From: an uncultured Porphyromonadaceae bacterium
GTDB taxonomy: Bacteria; Bacteroidota; Bacteroidia; Bacteroidales; Muribaculaceae
Reading direction: 5' to 3'
Length of the DNA: 64,000 bases
Assembly: GCA_900548975.1 (NCBI GenBank)
Contig: URMS01000009.1
Location: 1-64,000 of the forward strand
The notes below the pieces were generated by a model. That model did not search any database, was not told the origin of the DNA, and saw only the letters and a program-made list of their open reading frames with translations. The position numbers were made by a program, and so were the translations under genes. Positions 50,692-59,906 of the stretch are shown piece by piece (within the stretch, counting starts at the first letter, position 1; each line of letters begins with the position of its first letter).

Positions 50692-52587
50692 ATGAGAAAG
50701 TGGCGCATCGAAGACAGCGAGGAGCTGTACAATATACCCGGCTGGGGCCGCAACTATTTTTCCGTGAATGAACGCGGGCACATGGTGGTGACACCGCGTG
50801 CGGGATATGCCTCGGTCGATCTGAAAGAGGTGATGGACGAACTGCAGGTGCGCGACATCAGCGCGCCGGTACTCCTCCGTTTCCCCGATATTCTCGATAA
50901 CCGAATCGAAAAGATATCCAACTGCTTCCGCAATGCCGCGCAGCAGTACGACTACAAGGCTCAGAACTATATGATCTACCCCATAAAGGTGAATCAGATG
51001 CGCCAGGTAGTGGAGGAGATAGTGAGCTACGGCAAAAAGTTCAACATCGGCCTCGAGGCCGGTTCCAAGCCCGAACTGCATGCCGTGCTTGCAACCAATA
51101 TAGCCGAAAACGCCCTCATAATCTGCAACGGATATAAGGACGAATCGTATATCGAGCTGGCGCTGCTCGCCCAGAAGATGGGACGCCGCATATACCTGGT
51201 GGTGGAGAAGCTCAACGAGCTGCGCATGATAGCCGAAATATCGAAGCGCATCAAGGTGCGCCCCAATATCGGCATCCGCATAAAGCTGTCGAGCACCGGC
51301 TCGGGCAAGTGGAGCGAAAGCGGCGGCGACCAGAGCAAATTCGGCCTCAACTCGTCGGAACTGCTCGAGGCCATCGATATTCTCGAGCGACGCGACCTCA
51401 AGGACTGTCTCAAGCTCATCCACTTCCATATCGGCAGCCAGATAAACAAGATACGCGTGGTGAAGAACGCCCTCCGTGAGGCCACGCAGTTCTTCGTGCA
51501 GCTGTCGAAGCTCGGCTTCGGTGTCGAATTTATCGACATCGGCGGCGGCCTCGGCGTGGACTACGACGGCACCCGCAGCTCTTCAAGCGAAAGCTCGATG
51601 AACTATTCCATACAGGAATATGCCAACGACGCCGTGAGCGCCGTGGTCGACGTGTGCATGAAAAACGGTCTGAAACAACCTAATATAATCACCGAGAGCG
51701 GCCGCTCGCTTACAGCCCACCACTCCGTGCTGATATTCGAAGTACTCGAGACCACACAGCTGCCACTGTGGAAGGACTCGCAGGAAATCGACCCCGATGC
51801 CCACGAACTCGCCCGCGAGCTCTACGACATATGGGACCGCCTGGACAATCCGCGCCTCTTCGAAAGCTGGCACGACGCCCTGCAGATACGCGAGGAGGCA
51901 CTCGATCTCTTCAGCCTCGGCATGCTCGACCTCAAGACCCGCGCTCAGATCGAGAAACTCTTCTGGAGCATAGCCCGCGAAGTCGGCGAGATCGCCGGAG
52001 GCATGAAGCACATGCCCGAGGATCTGCGTAAGATATCGAAGATGATCCCCGACAAGTACTTCTGCAATTTCTCGCTCTTCCAGTCGCTGCCCGACAGCTG
52101 GGCCATCGATCAGCTGTTCCCCATAGTGCCCATAGCGCGCCTCGACGAAAAGCCTACACGCACATGCACAATACAGGACATGACCTGCGACTCCGACGGC
52201 AAGATAGCCAGTTTCATATCGGCACAGGGCACGTCGTCGGCGCTGCCGGTGCATCCGCTCAAGCCGGGCGAGCCCTATTACCTGGCCGTGTTCCTGGTGG
52301 GCGCCTATCAGGAAATCCTCGGCGACATGCACAATCTCTTCGGCGACACTAATGTGGCTCATGTGAGCGTATACAAAGACCGATACGAGATCGAGCAGAT
52401 AATCGAGGGCGAGACCGTCGACGAAGTGCTCGACTATGTGCAGTATAACCCGAAGAAACTCGTCCGCAACCTCGAGACATGGGTTACGGCGTCGATGAAG
52501 GCCGGCACCATCACTCCCGAGGAGGGCCGCGACTTCATCAGCACCTACCGTTCGGGGCTGTTCGGCTACACATATCTCGAAAAATGA
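50692..52587 (+). CDS. speA: Biosynthetic arginine decarboxylase
   Basis: A 631-residue PLP enzyme converting arginine to agmatine, the first step of spermidine synthesis in many Bacteroidota. The opening EDSEELYNIPGWGRNYFSVN, the PLP lysine in YMIYPIKVNQMRQVVEEI (about residue 100), the LKLIHFHIGSQINKIR block (about 240), the glycine-rich GGGLGVDYDG loop (about 285) and ITESGRSLTAHHSV (about 330) are conserved in the large SpeA family. C-terminal SLPDSWAIDQLFPIVPI and VNPKKL-type region are also present. Length is normal. Its last codons overlap the start of truA (ATGA). Confidence 0.95.
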   Translation: MRKWRIEDSEELYNIPGWGRNYFSVNERGHMVVTPRAGYASVDLKEVMDELQVRDISAPVLLRFPDILDNRIEKISNCFRNAAQQYDYKAQNYMIYPIKVNQMRQVVEEIVSYGKKFNIGLEAGSKPELHAVLATNIAENALIICNGYKDESYIELALLAQKMGRRIYLVVEKLNELRMIAEISKRIKVRPNIGIRIKLSSTGSGKWSESGGDQSKFGLNSSELLEAIDILERRDLKDCLKLIHFHIGSQINKIRVVKNALREATQFFVQLSKLGFGVEFIDIGGGLGVDYDGTRSSSSESSMNYSIQEYANDAVSAVVDVCMKNGLKQPNIITESGRSLTAHHSVLIFEVLETTQLPLWKDSQEIDPDAHELARELYDIWDRLDNPRLFESWHDALQIREEALDLFSLGMLDLKTRAQIEKLFWSIAREVGEIAGGMKHMPEDLRKISKMIPDKYFCNFSLFQSLPDSWAIDQLFPIVPIARLDEKPTRTCTIQDMTCDSDGKIASFISAQGTSSALPVHPLKPGEPYYLAVFLVGAYQEILGDMHNLFGDTNVAHVSVYKDRYEIEQIIEGETVDEVLDYVQYNPKKLVRNLETWVTASMKAGTITPEEGRDFISTYRSGLFGYTYLEK

Positions 52588-53330
52588 GATGGTTCATGCG
52601 GCTGTCGTACCGCGGCGCCCCCTACCACGGCTGGCAGGTACAGCCGGGGGCGGTGACGGTGCAGGGCGAGCTTGAGAGGGCGCTTGCCACGCTCCTGCGT
52701 TGTCCGGTGGCCGTGACCGGCGCCGGGCGCACCGATGCGGGTGTCAACGCCAGGCTCATGGTGGCGCATGTCGATCTGCCCGACGGCTTTGACCCACGCG
52801 AAGGTGTGTTTCTCCGCTCGCTCAACAGTCTGTGTGGCCGCGATATAGCCGTGTACGGCTTCGCGCCCGTTGCCGCCGGTGCCCACGCGCGCTTCGACGC
52901 CACCGAGCGCACCTACCGCTACTTCGTGCACACGGTCAAGAATCCGTTTGCCGGCGAATTGTCGTGGCAGGCTCCGCCTTCGCTCGACTTCGGTGCAATG
53001 AACGCTGCCGCCGCGCTGCTTGTGGGGTGCCGCGACTTCACATCTTTTTCCAAACTGCATACCGACGTTAAGACCAACATATGCGACCTCCGGCATGCGC
53101 GCTGGGAGGCTATGGGCGACGGACGCTATTATTTCGAGATCTCCGCCGACCGCTTCCTGCGCAATATGGTGCGTGCTGTCGTTGGCACACTGGTCGATGT
53201 CGGCCGCCACAAGATGGCGCCCGAAGGTGTCCTCGATGTGCTGGGACGCATGGACCGCTGCGCCGCAGGCACGTCGATGCCCGCAGGTCCGCTTTTTCTC
53301 TGGAACATAGAATATCCCTATGAGTGCTGA
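52584..53330 (+). CDS. truA: tRNA pseudouridine synthase A
   Basis: A 248-residue TruA that isomerises uridines 38-40 of the tRNA anticodon stem-loop. The start at 52584 overlaps the speA stop. Visible are YRGAPYHGWQVQPGAVTVQGELE (about 7-28), the catalytic-aspartate motif GAGRTDAGVNA (about 48-58; the aspartate follows RT), HARFDATERTYRY (about 108) and the C-terminal ISADRFLRNMVRAVVGTL (about 193). The usual histidine of GRTDAGVHA is an asparagine here; it is not the catalytic residue. The next gene begins 11 bases before its end. Confidence 0.95.
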   Translation: MRWFMRLSYRGAPYHGWQVQPGAVTVQGELERALATLLRCPVAVTGAGRTDAGVNARLMVAHVDLPDGFDPREGVFLRSLNSLCGRDIAVYGFAPVAAGAHARFDATERTYRYFVHTVKNPFAGELSWQAPPSLDFGAMNAAAALLVGCRDFTSFSKLHTDVKTNICDLRHARWEAMGDGRYYFEISADRFLRNMVRAVVGTLVDVGRHKMAPEGVLDVLGRMDRCAAGTSMPAGPLFLWNIEYPYEC

Positions 53331-54429
53331 GCCGTCGCTGCACCTTTTCTATCCCGAAAACGATCTTGCCCTTGCCCGCGATATCGAGCGCTATACGGCG
53401 CCCCCTGCTGCTGTGCGCCTGCGCACAGCCGGCGAGACTCTGCCGCTGTGGTATGGTGCCGACGGCGACCGGTTCGTGGCTTCGGGCGTGAATGCGGCAT
53501 GGCTCGACGGCATGAAAGGCCGCTTCGGCATCGACATCGACGTGTTCGACTACCGGCCCGAGTGCTACCGGCCCGCGCCGTGGGGCTGGTCGAAGGCTTC
53601 GCGCGGCATATATTCGCGACTGGGCTTCGGCGCCGGCAACTTGCCCGACGATGCCGCCCTCGACCTCCTGCGCATGCTTTCGCACCGCCGCACTGCCGCT
53701 GCGGTGGCGCGCCGTCTGCAAGCCGCCACAGGCATAGGCTCGCCTGCCGTCGAGGTCCGAAGCGCCGACGCTCTACAGGCCCTTCTGCGCAGCGAGCCGC
53801 GGCTCCTTGTCAAGCTGCCGTGGTCATCGTCGGGCCGCGGCATGGTGGCTGTCGACACCTCGACTTTCGAGGCCCAGCGCCCCATGATAGAGGGAATGGT
53901 ACGTCGCCAGGGCTCCGTCATGGCCGAGCGGCACTATGACAAGGCTCTTGACTTCGCCATGCTCTTCCGCATGGCCGCCGGACGCTGCGAGGCCGCCGGA
54001 CTGTCGGTATTCGAGACCGCAGGCCTCGGCATATACACCGGCAATATACTGGCATCGGAGACCCGGCTGAGAAGCCTGGTCTGCGACAAAACAGGCACCG
54101 CACAGTTCGATGCCGTGGCCCAGGCACTCCCGGCGATACTGGAAGATGTGATTGGCGATTCCTATGACGGCCCCCTCGGCGTCGACATGCTCGCCACCGC
54201 CGACGGCGAGCTCGTCCCTGTCGTGGAGATAAATCTGCGCATGACCATGGGCCACCTCTGCGCCCGCTTCTACGAGCGCTATGTCGCCCACGGCGCCACC
54301 GGCCACTTCACCGTCAGCACCGACCACCCCGCCGACACCTCCACCGTCCGCAACGCCCGTCTCCACTCCGGCACCCTCCCCCTCAACCCTCCCGCAACCT
54401 CCTTCACCTTCACCGCCACAATCGGGTAA
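53320..54429 (+). CDS. ATP-grasp-like protein of unknown function
   Basis: A 369-residue protein I recognise only as a conserved Bacteroidota type without an assigned role. ATP-grasp features are visible: LLVKLPWSSSGRGMVAVD (about 166-183, the phosphate-binding lysine and loop), EMVRR-type strand, and the metal-binding end GPLGVDMLA...ELVPVVEINLRMTMGH (about 285-312, E and N ligands). The N-terminal region LHLFYPENDLALARDIERYTAPP is specific to this group. ATP-grasp enzymes join a carboxylate to an amine or thiol through an acylphosphate; the substrate is unknown. It overlaps truA by 11 bases and may be translated with it. Confidence 0.7.
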   Translation: MSAEPSLHLFYPENDLALARDIERYTAPPAAVRLRTAGETLPLWYGADGDRFVASGVNAAWLDGMKGRFGIDIDVFDYRPECYRPAPWGWSKASRGIYSRLGFGAGNLPDDAALDLLRMLSHRRTAAAVARRLQAATGIGSPAVEVRSADALQALLRSEPRLLVKLPWSSSGRGMVAVDTSTFEAQRPMIEGMVRRQGSVMAERHYDKALDFAMLFRMAAGRCEAAGLSVFETAGLGIYTGNILASETRLRSLVCDKTGTAQFDAVAQALPAILEDVIGDSYDGPLGVDMLATADGELVPVVEINLRMTMGHLCARFYERYVAHGATGHFTVSTDHPADTSTVRNARLHSGTLPLNPPATSFTFTATIG

Positions 54430-54451
54430 AAATGTTGGGAAAGAAGAGAAT

Positions 54452-54483
54452 TTTGGGTGTTTTGCCGATTTTTACTATCTTTG
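54452..54483 (+). promoter_or_regulatory. efp promoter
   Basis: TTTG (54452-54455), 20-nt spacer, TATCTTTG (54476-54483): a full consensus match, 36 nt ahead of the efp start. Confidence 0.8.
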
Positions 54484-54519
54484 CAGCCGTAAACTGCGAG
54501 AAAACACAATCCTACATAT

Positions 54520-55086
54520 ATGATTAACGCACAAGACATCAAAAACGGCACTTGCATCCGTCTGGACGGCCAGCTCTACTTCTGCGTGGAATTCCTCCAT
54601 GTAAAGCCGGGCAAGGGTAACACTTTCATGCGCACCAAGCTCAAAAACGTTGTCGATGGCCGCGTTCTCGAACGCCGCTTCAACATTGGCGAAAAACTCG
54701 AAGACGTGCGCGTAGAACACCGCCCCTATCAGTTCCTCTACAGCGAAGGCGGCGACGACATCTTCATGAACCAGGAAACCTACGAGCAGATTCCCATCAA
54801 CAAGGAACTCGTCACCGGCGCGGCCTTCATGAAGGAAGGTGATATCCTCGACGTTGTCAGCGATGCTTCGACCGACACCGTTCTCTATGCCGAAATGCCT
54901 ATCAAGGTTACCCTCGAAATCACCTATACCGAGCCCGGTATCAAGGGTGATACCGCCACCAACACCCTCAAGCCCGCAACTCTGGAGACCGGCGCCGAAA
55001 TCCGCGTGCCCCTCTTCTGCAACATCGGCGACAAGGTGCGTGTCGACACCCGCGACGGCTCCTATATGGAACGCGTCAAGGAATAA
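54520..55086 (+). CDS. efp: Elongation factor P
   Basis: A 188-residue EF-P that relieves ribosome stalling at polyproline stretches. The three-barrel architecture is complete: domain I with the tip loop HVKPGKGNTFMRTKLKNV (the modifiable residue is lysine 32), domain II (VLERRFNIGEKLEDVRVEHRPYQF region, about 48-125) and domain III ending ETGAEIRVPLFCNIGDKVRVDTRDG. The tip lysine rather than arginine points away from the EarP-type modification; no epmA or epmB gene is in the window. Single gene with its own promoter and terminator. Confidence 0.96.
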   Translation: MINAQDIKNGTCIRLDGQLYFCVEFLHVKPGKGNTFMRTKLKNVVDGRVLERRFNIGEKLEDVRVEHRPYQFLYSEGGDDIFMNQETYEQIPINKELVTGAAFMKEGDILDVVSDASTDTVLYAEMPIKVTLEITYTEPGIKGDTATNTLKPATLETGAEIRVPLFCNIGDKVRVDTRDGSYMERVKE

Positions 55087-55133
55087 ACCGGCATAGCTTC
55101 GCCGCCGAAAGGCGACAGTCGCAAAAATAACAG

Positions 55134-55182
55134 TTCCGGCGAGACTTCATTGCAACGATGAGGCCTCGCCGGAGTCTTTTTC
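55134..55182 (+). terminator. efp terminator
   Basis: Stem TCCGGCGAG/CTCGCCGGA (55135-55143, 55165-55173) with an inner partly paired loop, followed by GTCTTTTTC. Confidence 0.8.
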
Positions 55183-55607
55183 TACCGGGAGATGATGGAG
55201 TCGATGATGGCGGTGAAGCGGGCGGCGCCGATGTCGGATGTCAGATGGTCGCCGTCGAAGAAATCGTCGCCGCTGAAGCGCGGATCGTCGCTGAAGTCGT
55301 GCCATTCGAGCGGGAGCGAGCGCAGACGCTCACTTGTAAGCTCCCACAGCGCCGGGTCGATGTTGCGGCGGTAATCCTCGCGCACGGGCGGCGTCACCAC
55401 AATGAGCCGCGCGCCCAGCGAGCGGCAGATGCTGTCGATGGCCATAAGGCGGCGGGTGTTGATGTCGAGGCGGTCGGCCGAGAGCGATGCCGTGTGCTGT
55501 CGGGCGATTGTTGCGCCGTCGGCAGTGCCGGCCGCCTTGTAGGGGAGTGCGTATTCGTCGCCGTGACCGAGGCTGTCGGTGAGGAAGCGCGATTTCGTCA
55601 GACCGAG
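55182..55607 (-). pseudogene. SGNH-like O-acylation partner, 3' fragment
   Basis: About 140 codons that read as the C-terminal half of a DltD/AlgJ-like SGNH-type protein: LGLTKSRFLTDSLGHGDEYALP, MAIDSICRSLGARLIVVTPPV, and the terminal block DDFFDGDHLTSDIGAARFT with the D-H of the catalytic triad. The N-terminal half with the serine is missing. Upstream, the frame continues only as an out-of-frame reading of the MBOAT gene. Such proteins work with an MBOAT acyltransferase to acylate exported polysaccharides, and that partner lies directly upstream, also truncated. Confidence 0.7.
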
Positions 55608-56386
55608 AGCCGCGCCGAGCCGAGGGCTATGTCGGAGTATCCCGAGAAATCGCAGTACATCTGTATGGAGAAGAGCACGGCGCCGGCCACGAGATTGAGA
55701 CCGCCGGTGGTCTGGTAGTTGGCGAAGGCCCAGTCGACTGTCTGGGCGCAATTGTCGGCCACGACCATTTTCTTGAACAGGCCCCATAGTATGCGGCGGA
55801 GGCCGTCGACGGCTTCGTCGTAGTCGAAAGTGCGGCGCCGCCTGAACTGCGGCAGTAGCGCTGCGGCGCGCTCGATAGGGCCGGCCACCAACTGCGGGAA
55901 GAAGCTGATGAAGGCCAGGAAGGTGACGATGTTGCGTTCGGCGGCAACATTACGGCGGTATACGTCGATGGTATAACCGACGGCCTGGAATGTATAGAAA
56001 CTGATGCCCACCGGCAGCACTAACTCCAGAGTAACCCATCCGGGCTCGAAACCCAGGGAGCGGCCGAGAGCAGCGAGGTTGGCGGCGAAGAAATTGTAGT
56101 ATTTGTAGACGCCGAGAATACCGAAGCTCACCAGGATGTTGGCGGCGCAGATGGCCTTGCAGGCGCGGGTAGAGGAGCTGTAGCTCTCGATGAGTCTCCC
56201 GCAGGTGTAGGCCATGACGCTTGCTCCGAATATGAGTCCGAGGAAGCGCCAGTCCCACCAGCCGTAGAATATATAGCTTACCAGAAGCAGCAGCGCGTTC
56301 TGACTGCGGGCCGATCGGGTAGTGAGCCAATAGAGCAGAAACACTATCGGCAGAAACAGCATATATTCCGGCGAATTGAAAAGCAT
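55598..56386 (-). pseudogene. MBOAT O-acyltransferase, truncated
   Basis: A 262-residue frame covering the N-terminal half of an AlgI/DltB-type MBOAT protein (usual length about 470): MLFNSPEYMLFLPIVFLLYW, VSYIFYGWWDWRFLGLI, FGILGVYKYYNFF, LPVGISFYTFQAVGYTIDVY, FPQLVAGPIERA and MYCDFSGYSDIALGSA are all family-typical. The protein then ends after four foreign residues; the catalytic-histidine region is absent. The sequence passes directly into the second half of the SGNH partner gene, so one deletion has removed the 3' part of this gene and the 5' part of the next. It is almost certainly inactive. Confidence 0.75.
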
Positions 56387-56777
56387 GGCGCAAAGATACG
56401 AAAAAAGCAGGGCAGCCGTGGGAAAATTGTTACCGGGAGGATGTGGGATCAGAAGGCCGGAGAAGTGCTTATTGTTAAGCAGGAGGTGTTTTCTTAAGTT
56501 AAAAATGTTAAAGTTTGGTTGTTTTGGACATTTCGCGTGAGCGGATAGAACAAGTTATCGAAAAAATAACTTTCTTTGTAGTGGCTTTCATGCCCGGATT
56601 ATATCATACAAAAATAAGCACCTTTAGAAAAGCGCCCGAACTTCGTGTAGGCGTGGTATCTGATACCTGCCGGCGATATTGCGATATTGCCGCCATACAG
56701 TTTCCTTTTCCCCGGTGTCGTTTTAGATGAAAATCATATACCTATAATAACTACTTACTTACTAAAAACACCCTTGC
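56387..56777 (+). other. Long susC upstream region
   Basis: 391 bp without a credible gene. A near-match -7 box TTTCTTTG (56571-56578) would leave a leader of about 190 nt. Within it lie the palindrome GGTATC-T-GATACC (56655-56667) and two adjacent copies of CGATATTG (56674-56681, 56682-56689) that form a near-palindrome with their flanks (56671-56692). These are candidates for binding of a regulator or for leader structure. Confidence 0.45.
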
Positions 56778-59700
56778 ATGAAGAACATTTGTTATCAAAT
56801 GACCCGGAAGGCATTTCTGGCGCTGGCACTTGTGCTGGCTACGGCGCTCCCGGCTTTAGCGCAGAACATCACGGTGACCGGCACCGTGTATGAGCCCGAA
56901 GGCGAACCTGCCATCGGCGCGAGCGTCGAGGTGAAAGGCACCCCTGGAAAAGGCGTGGCCACAGATTTCGACGGCAACTACAAAATATCTGTAGCCCCGG
57001 ATGCTGTTCTGGTCTTCTCGTATGTAGGCTGCGACACGCAGGAAATACCAGTGGAGGGCCGTACGGAAATCAACGTGAATCTCAAGACCAATGCCGTGGC
57101 AATGAACGAACTCGTTGTCGTTGGCTATGGTGTGGTTAAGAAATCGGATGCCACCGGTTCGGTGGGCGTTGTCAAGCCGACCGATATCGAGGCCGGTCTT
57201 GCCACCACAGCCCAGGACCTTCTGGTAGGCGCAAGCCCCGGTGTGGTTGTATCGACCCAGGGCGGTGACCCTGCCGGCGGCGCAGCCATCCAGATCCGCG
57301 GCGGTGCCTCGCTCAACGCCTCGAACTCGCCCCTTATCGTAATCGACGGTGTGCCCATGGACGGCAACACGGTAAAAGGCTCGACCAACGCCCTGTCGCT
57401 TGTAAGCCCCGAGAATATCGAGAACATGACCATCCTCAAGTCGGCCTCGGCAACGGCTATCTACGGTAGCCGCGCATCGAACGGTGTGATCATCATCACC
57501 ACCAAGCGAGGCAAGGACGGCAAGCCCCAGGTGAACTTCGCAGCAAACTTCTATGTGGCCACTCCCCGCAAATATCTCGACATGATGAGCGGTTCGCAGT
57601 ACCGCGACTACATCGTCAGCAAATACGGTGCCGAATCGGCTCAGGCCGCCAAGCTCGGTGCTGTCAGCACCGACTGGCAGAAAGAGGTGCTCCGCACCAC
57701 TTTCAGCCATGATTACAGCCTGTCGGTAGGCGGTAAGGCCGGTGTGCTTCCCTATCGCGTAGGTGTGAATTACACAGGTACCGACGGTGTTGTACGCGGC
57801 ACCGACAACCAGCGTCTGGGCGCCACCATCAACCTGACACCGTCGTTCTTCGACGATCTCCTTAACATCAGCGCCAACGCCAAGGGTTCCTATATAGTGA
57901 ATAACTACGGCAGCGGTGCCCTCGGCAGCGCCATCGGCTTCAACCCGACACTGCCCGTGCACATGAACAATGTGTTCAACAACTACACCACATATCTTAT
58001 CGACGGCAGCGTGGCTCTTCCCGACTCTCCCGGCAGCAGCATAAGCAACATCTATGCCAAGAACCCGGTGTCGCTGTGGAAAGATCACTACAGCCGCTCC
58101 AAGGTATACCAGAGTGTGGGCAATCTTCAGATCGACCTCAAGATGCCTTTCCTCCGCGAACTCCGCGCCAACCTCAACCTCGGCTATGACTACAGCCACG
58201 GCGAGGTCCGCAACTTCGAGCAGCCCTTCTCGCCCGCCGCATGGGACGGCAAGTTCCAGGTGCGCGGCACCGACGGCAACGTTGTGAACGTGCAGCAGGG
58301 CTACGGTAGTCTGAGCAAGGAAAACCAGGAGCGCTACACCCTTATGCTCGAGTTCTATCTCAACTACCACAAGAATTTCGAAGCCATCAAGAGCGATGTC
58401 GACGTAACAGGCGGTTACTCCTGGCAGCGCTTCAACAACAGCGGCCACGACTTCACCGTAGCCGACCCGCAGATGGCATCGTCGGACATCATGTTCACCG
58501 ATCCCAACCTCAACGGCGGCCAGCCTGTAGCCCTCAGGGACTTCGCCGGCTACCAGTACGGTCCCACAAGCTACTATAAGAGCCGCTATCAGCTCGTGTC
58601 GTTCTTCGGCCGACTCAACTATACCTTCATGGACCGCTATCTGCTCACTTTCACCATGCGTCGCGACGGTACCAGCCGCTTCGGCAAGGACCACCGCTGG
58701 GGTTCGTTCCCCGCAGCCGCTCTCGGCTGGAAGATTCTCGACGAAAGCTTCATGGAAGGCGCCCGCGGCGTGCTGAGTGAACTTAAGCTCCGCTTCGACT
58801 GGGGTATCACCGGCCAGCAGGACGTAGGCGGCGATTACTTCCCCTATCTGCCTGTGTACAGCACTCTTATCGGCGACGGCAACTCATACATCATCAACGG
58901 ACAGTATGTGCAGCTCGCATATCCCAACCCCTACAACGGCGATCTCAAGTGGGAGGAAACAACAACCAAGAACATCGGTCTTGACTTCGGCTTCCTCAAC
59001 AACCGCATCACCGGTAGCATCGAGCTCTATCAGCGCAAGACAAAAGACCTCCTGGTGCAGGCCAACTTCCCCGCAGGCTCCAACCTGTCAAACGTAGGCT
59101 GGCTCAACCTGGGCGACCTCAAGAACACCGGTTTCGAATTCAACCTCAGCACCCGTCCTATCGTGACCAAGGACTTCACCTGGACCTCGAACCTCAACCT
59201 TGCCTATAACAAGAACAAGATCACCCGTCTTGCCGACGGCGCATCGGCCACTACCGGCAGCCTCGGCAACGGTGTCGACGTGCAGAAGCATGTCGTGGGC
59301 GAAAGCGCATTCTCCTTCTGGGTCTATGAGCAGGCTTACGACAGCAACGGCAATCCTCTCGAAGGTGTGTATGTGGACCAGAACGGCGACGGCGCCATCA
59401 CCGACGAGGACAAGATCCTCTTCCACCACGTTCATCCCGACTGGACCGCAAGCTGGCACAATACTTTCAACTACAAGAACTGGGACTTCGGCTTCGTACT
59501 CCGCGGCTCGTTCGGCAACTGGGCATACAACAAGAACCAGATGGACAACTCGTTCGCTGCCATGGCCACCAACCAGCCCACTCTCTCGAACCTGATGAAC
59601 AACACCTATCTCTTCGAACAGACTCGTACCACCGAGCTTATGCTCAGCAGCTACTTCGTGCAGAACGCTTCGTTCGTGCGCTGCGACAACATCACTGTCG

Positions 59701-59885
59701 GCTACACCTTCGACAATCTGATGAAGAACAAGCTGAAACTGCGTCTCTTCGGTGCGGTACAGAATCCGTTCGTGATCACCAAGTACAAGGGTCTTGATCC
59801 CGAACTCACCTATCAGCAGGGTATCGACGGTGCTCCCTATCCGCGTCCTGTAACGGTAACATTCGGCCTTGTAGCCAATTTCTAA
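56778..59885 (+). CDS. SusC/RagA-type TonB-linked outer membrane transporter
   Basis: A 1035-residue TonB-dependent transporter of the SusC group. Signal peptide MKNICYQMTRKAFLALALVLATALPALAQ; N-terminal carboxypeptidase-regulatory-like domain (NITVTGTVYEPEGEPAIGASVEVKGT, about 30-110); plug domain (about 115-240) with the SusC signature SATAIYGSRASNGVIIITTKRG; then the 22-strand barrel to residue 1035, ending VTVTFGLVANF. It imports glycans or peptides bound by the SusD partner encoded 21 bases downstream. The substrate cannot be inferred, because no degradative enzyme is seen in the part of the locus within the window. Confidence 0.95.
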   Translation: MKNICYQMTRKAFLALALVLATALPALAQNITVTGTVYEPEGEPAIGASVEVKGTPGKGVATDFDGNYKISVAPDAVLVFSYVGCDTQEIPVEGRTEINVNLKTNAVAMNELVVVGYGVVKKSDATGSVGVVKPTDIEAGLATTAQDLLVGASPGVVVSTQGGDPAGGAAIQIRGGASLNASNSPLIVIDGVPMDGNTVKGSTNALSLVSPENIENMTILKSASATAIYGSRASNGVIIITTKRGKDGKPQVNFAANFYVATPRKYLDMMSGSQYRDYIVSKYGAESAQAAKLGAVSTDWQKEVLRTTFSHDYSLSVGGKAGVLPYRVGVNYTGTDGVVRGTDNQRLGATINLTPSFFDDLLNISANAKGSYIVNNYGSGALGSAIGFNPTLPVHMNNVFNNYTTYLIDGSVALPDSPGSSISNIYAKNPVSLWKDHYSRSKVYQSVGNLQIDLKMPFLRELRANLNLGYDYSHGEVRNFEQPFSPAAWDGKFQVRGTDGNVVNVQQGYGSLSKENQERYTLMLEFYLNYHKNFEAIKSDVDVTGGYSWQRFNNSGHDFTVADPQMASSDIMFTDPNLNGGQPVALRDFAGYQYGPTSYYKSRYQLVSFFGRLNYTFMDRYLLTFTMRRDGTSRFGKDHRWGSFPAAALGWKILDESFMEGARGVLSELKLRFDWGITGQQDVGGDYFPYLPVYSTLIGDGNSYIINGQYVQLAYPNPYNGDLKWEETTTKNIGLDFGFLNNRITGSIELYQRKTKDLLVQANFPAGSNLSNVGWLNLGDLKNTGFEFNLSTRPIVTKDFTWTSNLNLAYNKNKITRLADGASATTGSLGNGVDVQKHVVGESAFSFWVYEQAYDSNGNPLEGVYVDQNGDGAITDEDKILFHHVHPDWTASWHNTFNYKNWDFGFVLRGSFGNWAYNKNQMDNSFAAMATNQPTLSNLMNNTYLFEQTRTTELMLSSYFVQNASFVRCDNITVGYTFDNLMKNKLKLRLFGAVQNPFVITKYKGLDPELTYQQGIDGAPYPRPVTVTFGLVANF

Positions 59886-59906
59886 CCCGGTAAATAAGAC
59901 ATCAAT

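Noticed and set aside
56856..58694. 612-codon minus-strand open frame opposite susC
   Set aside because: Antisense shadow; the same region encodes an unmistakable TonB-dependent transporter on the plus strand.
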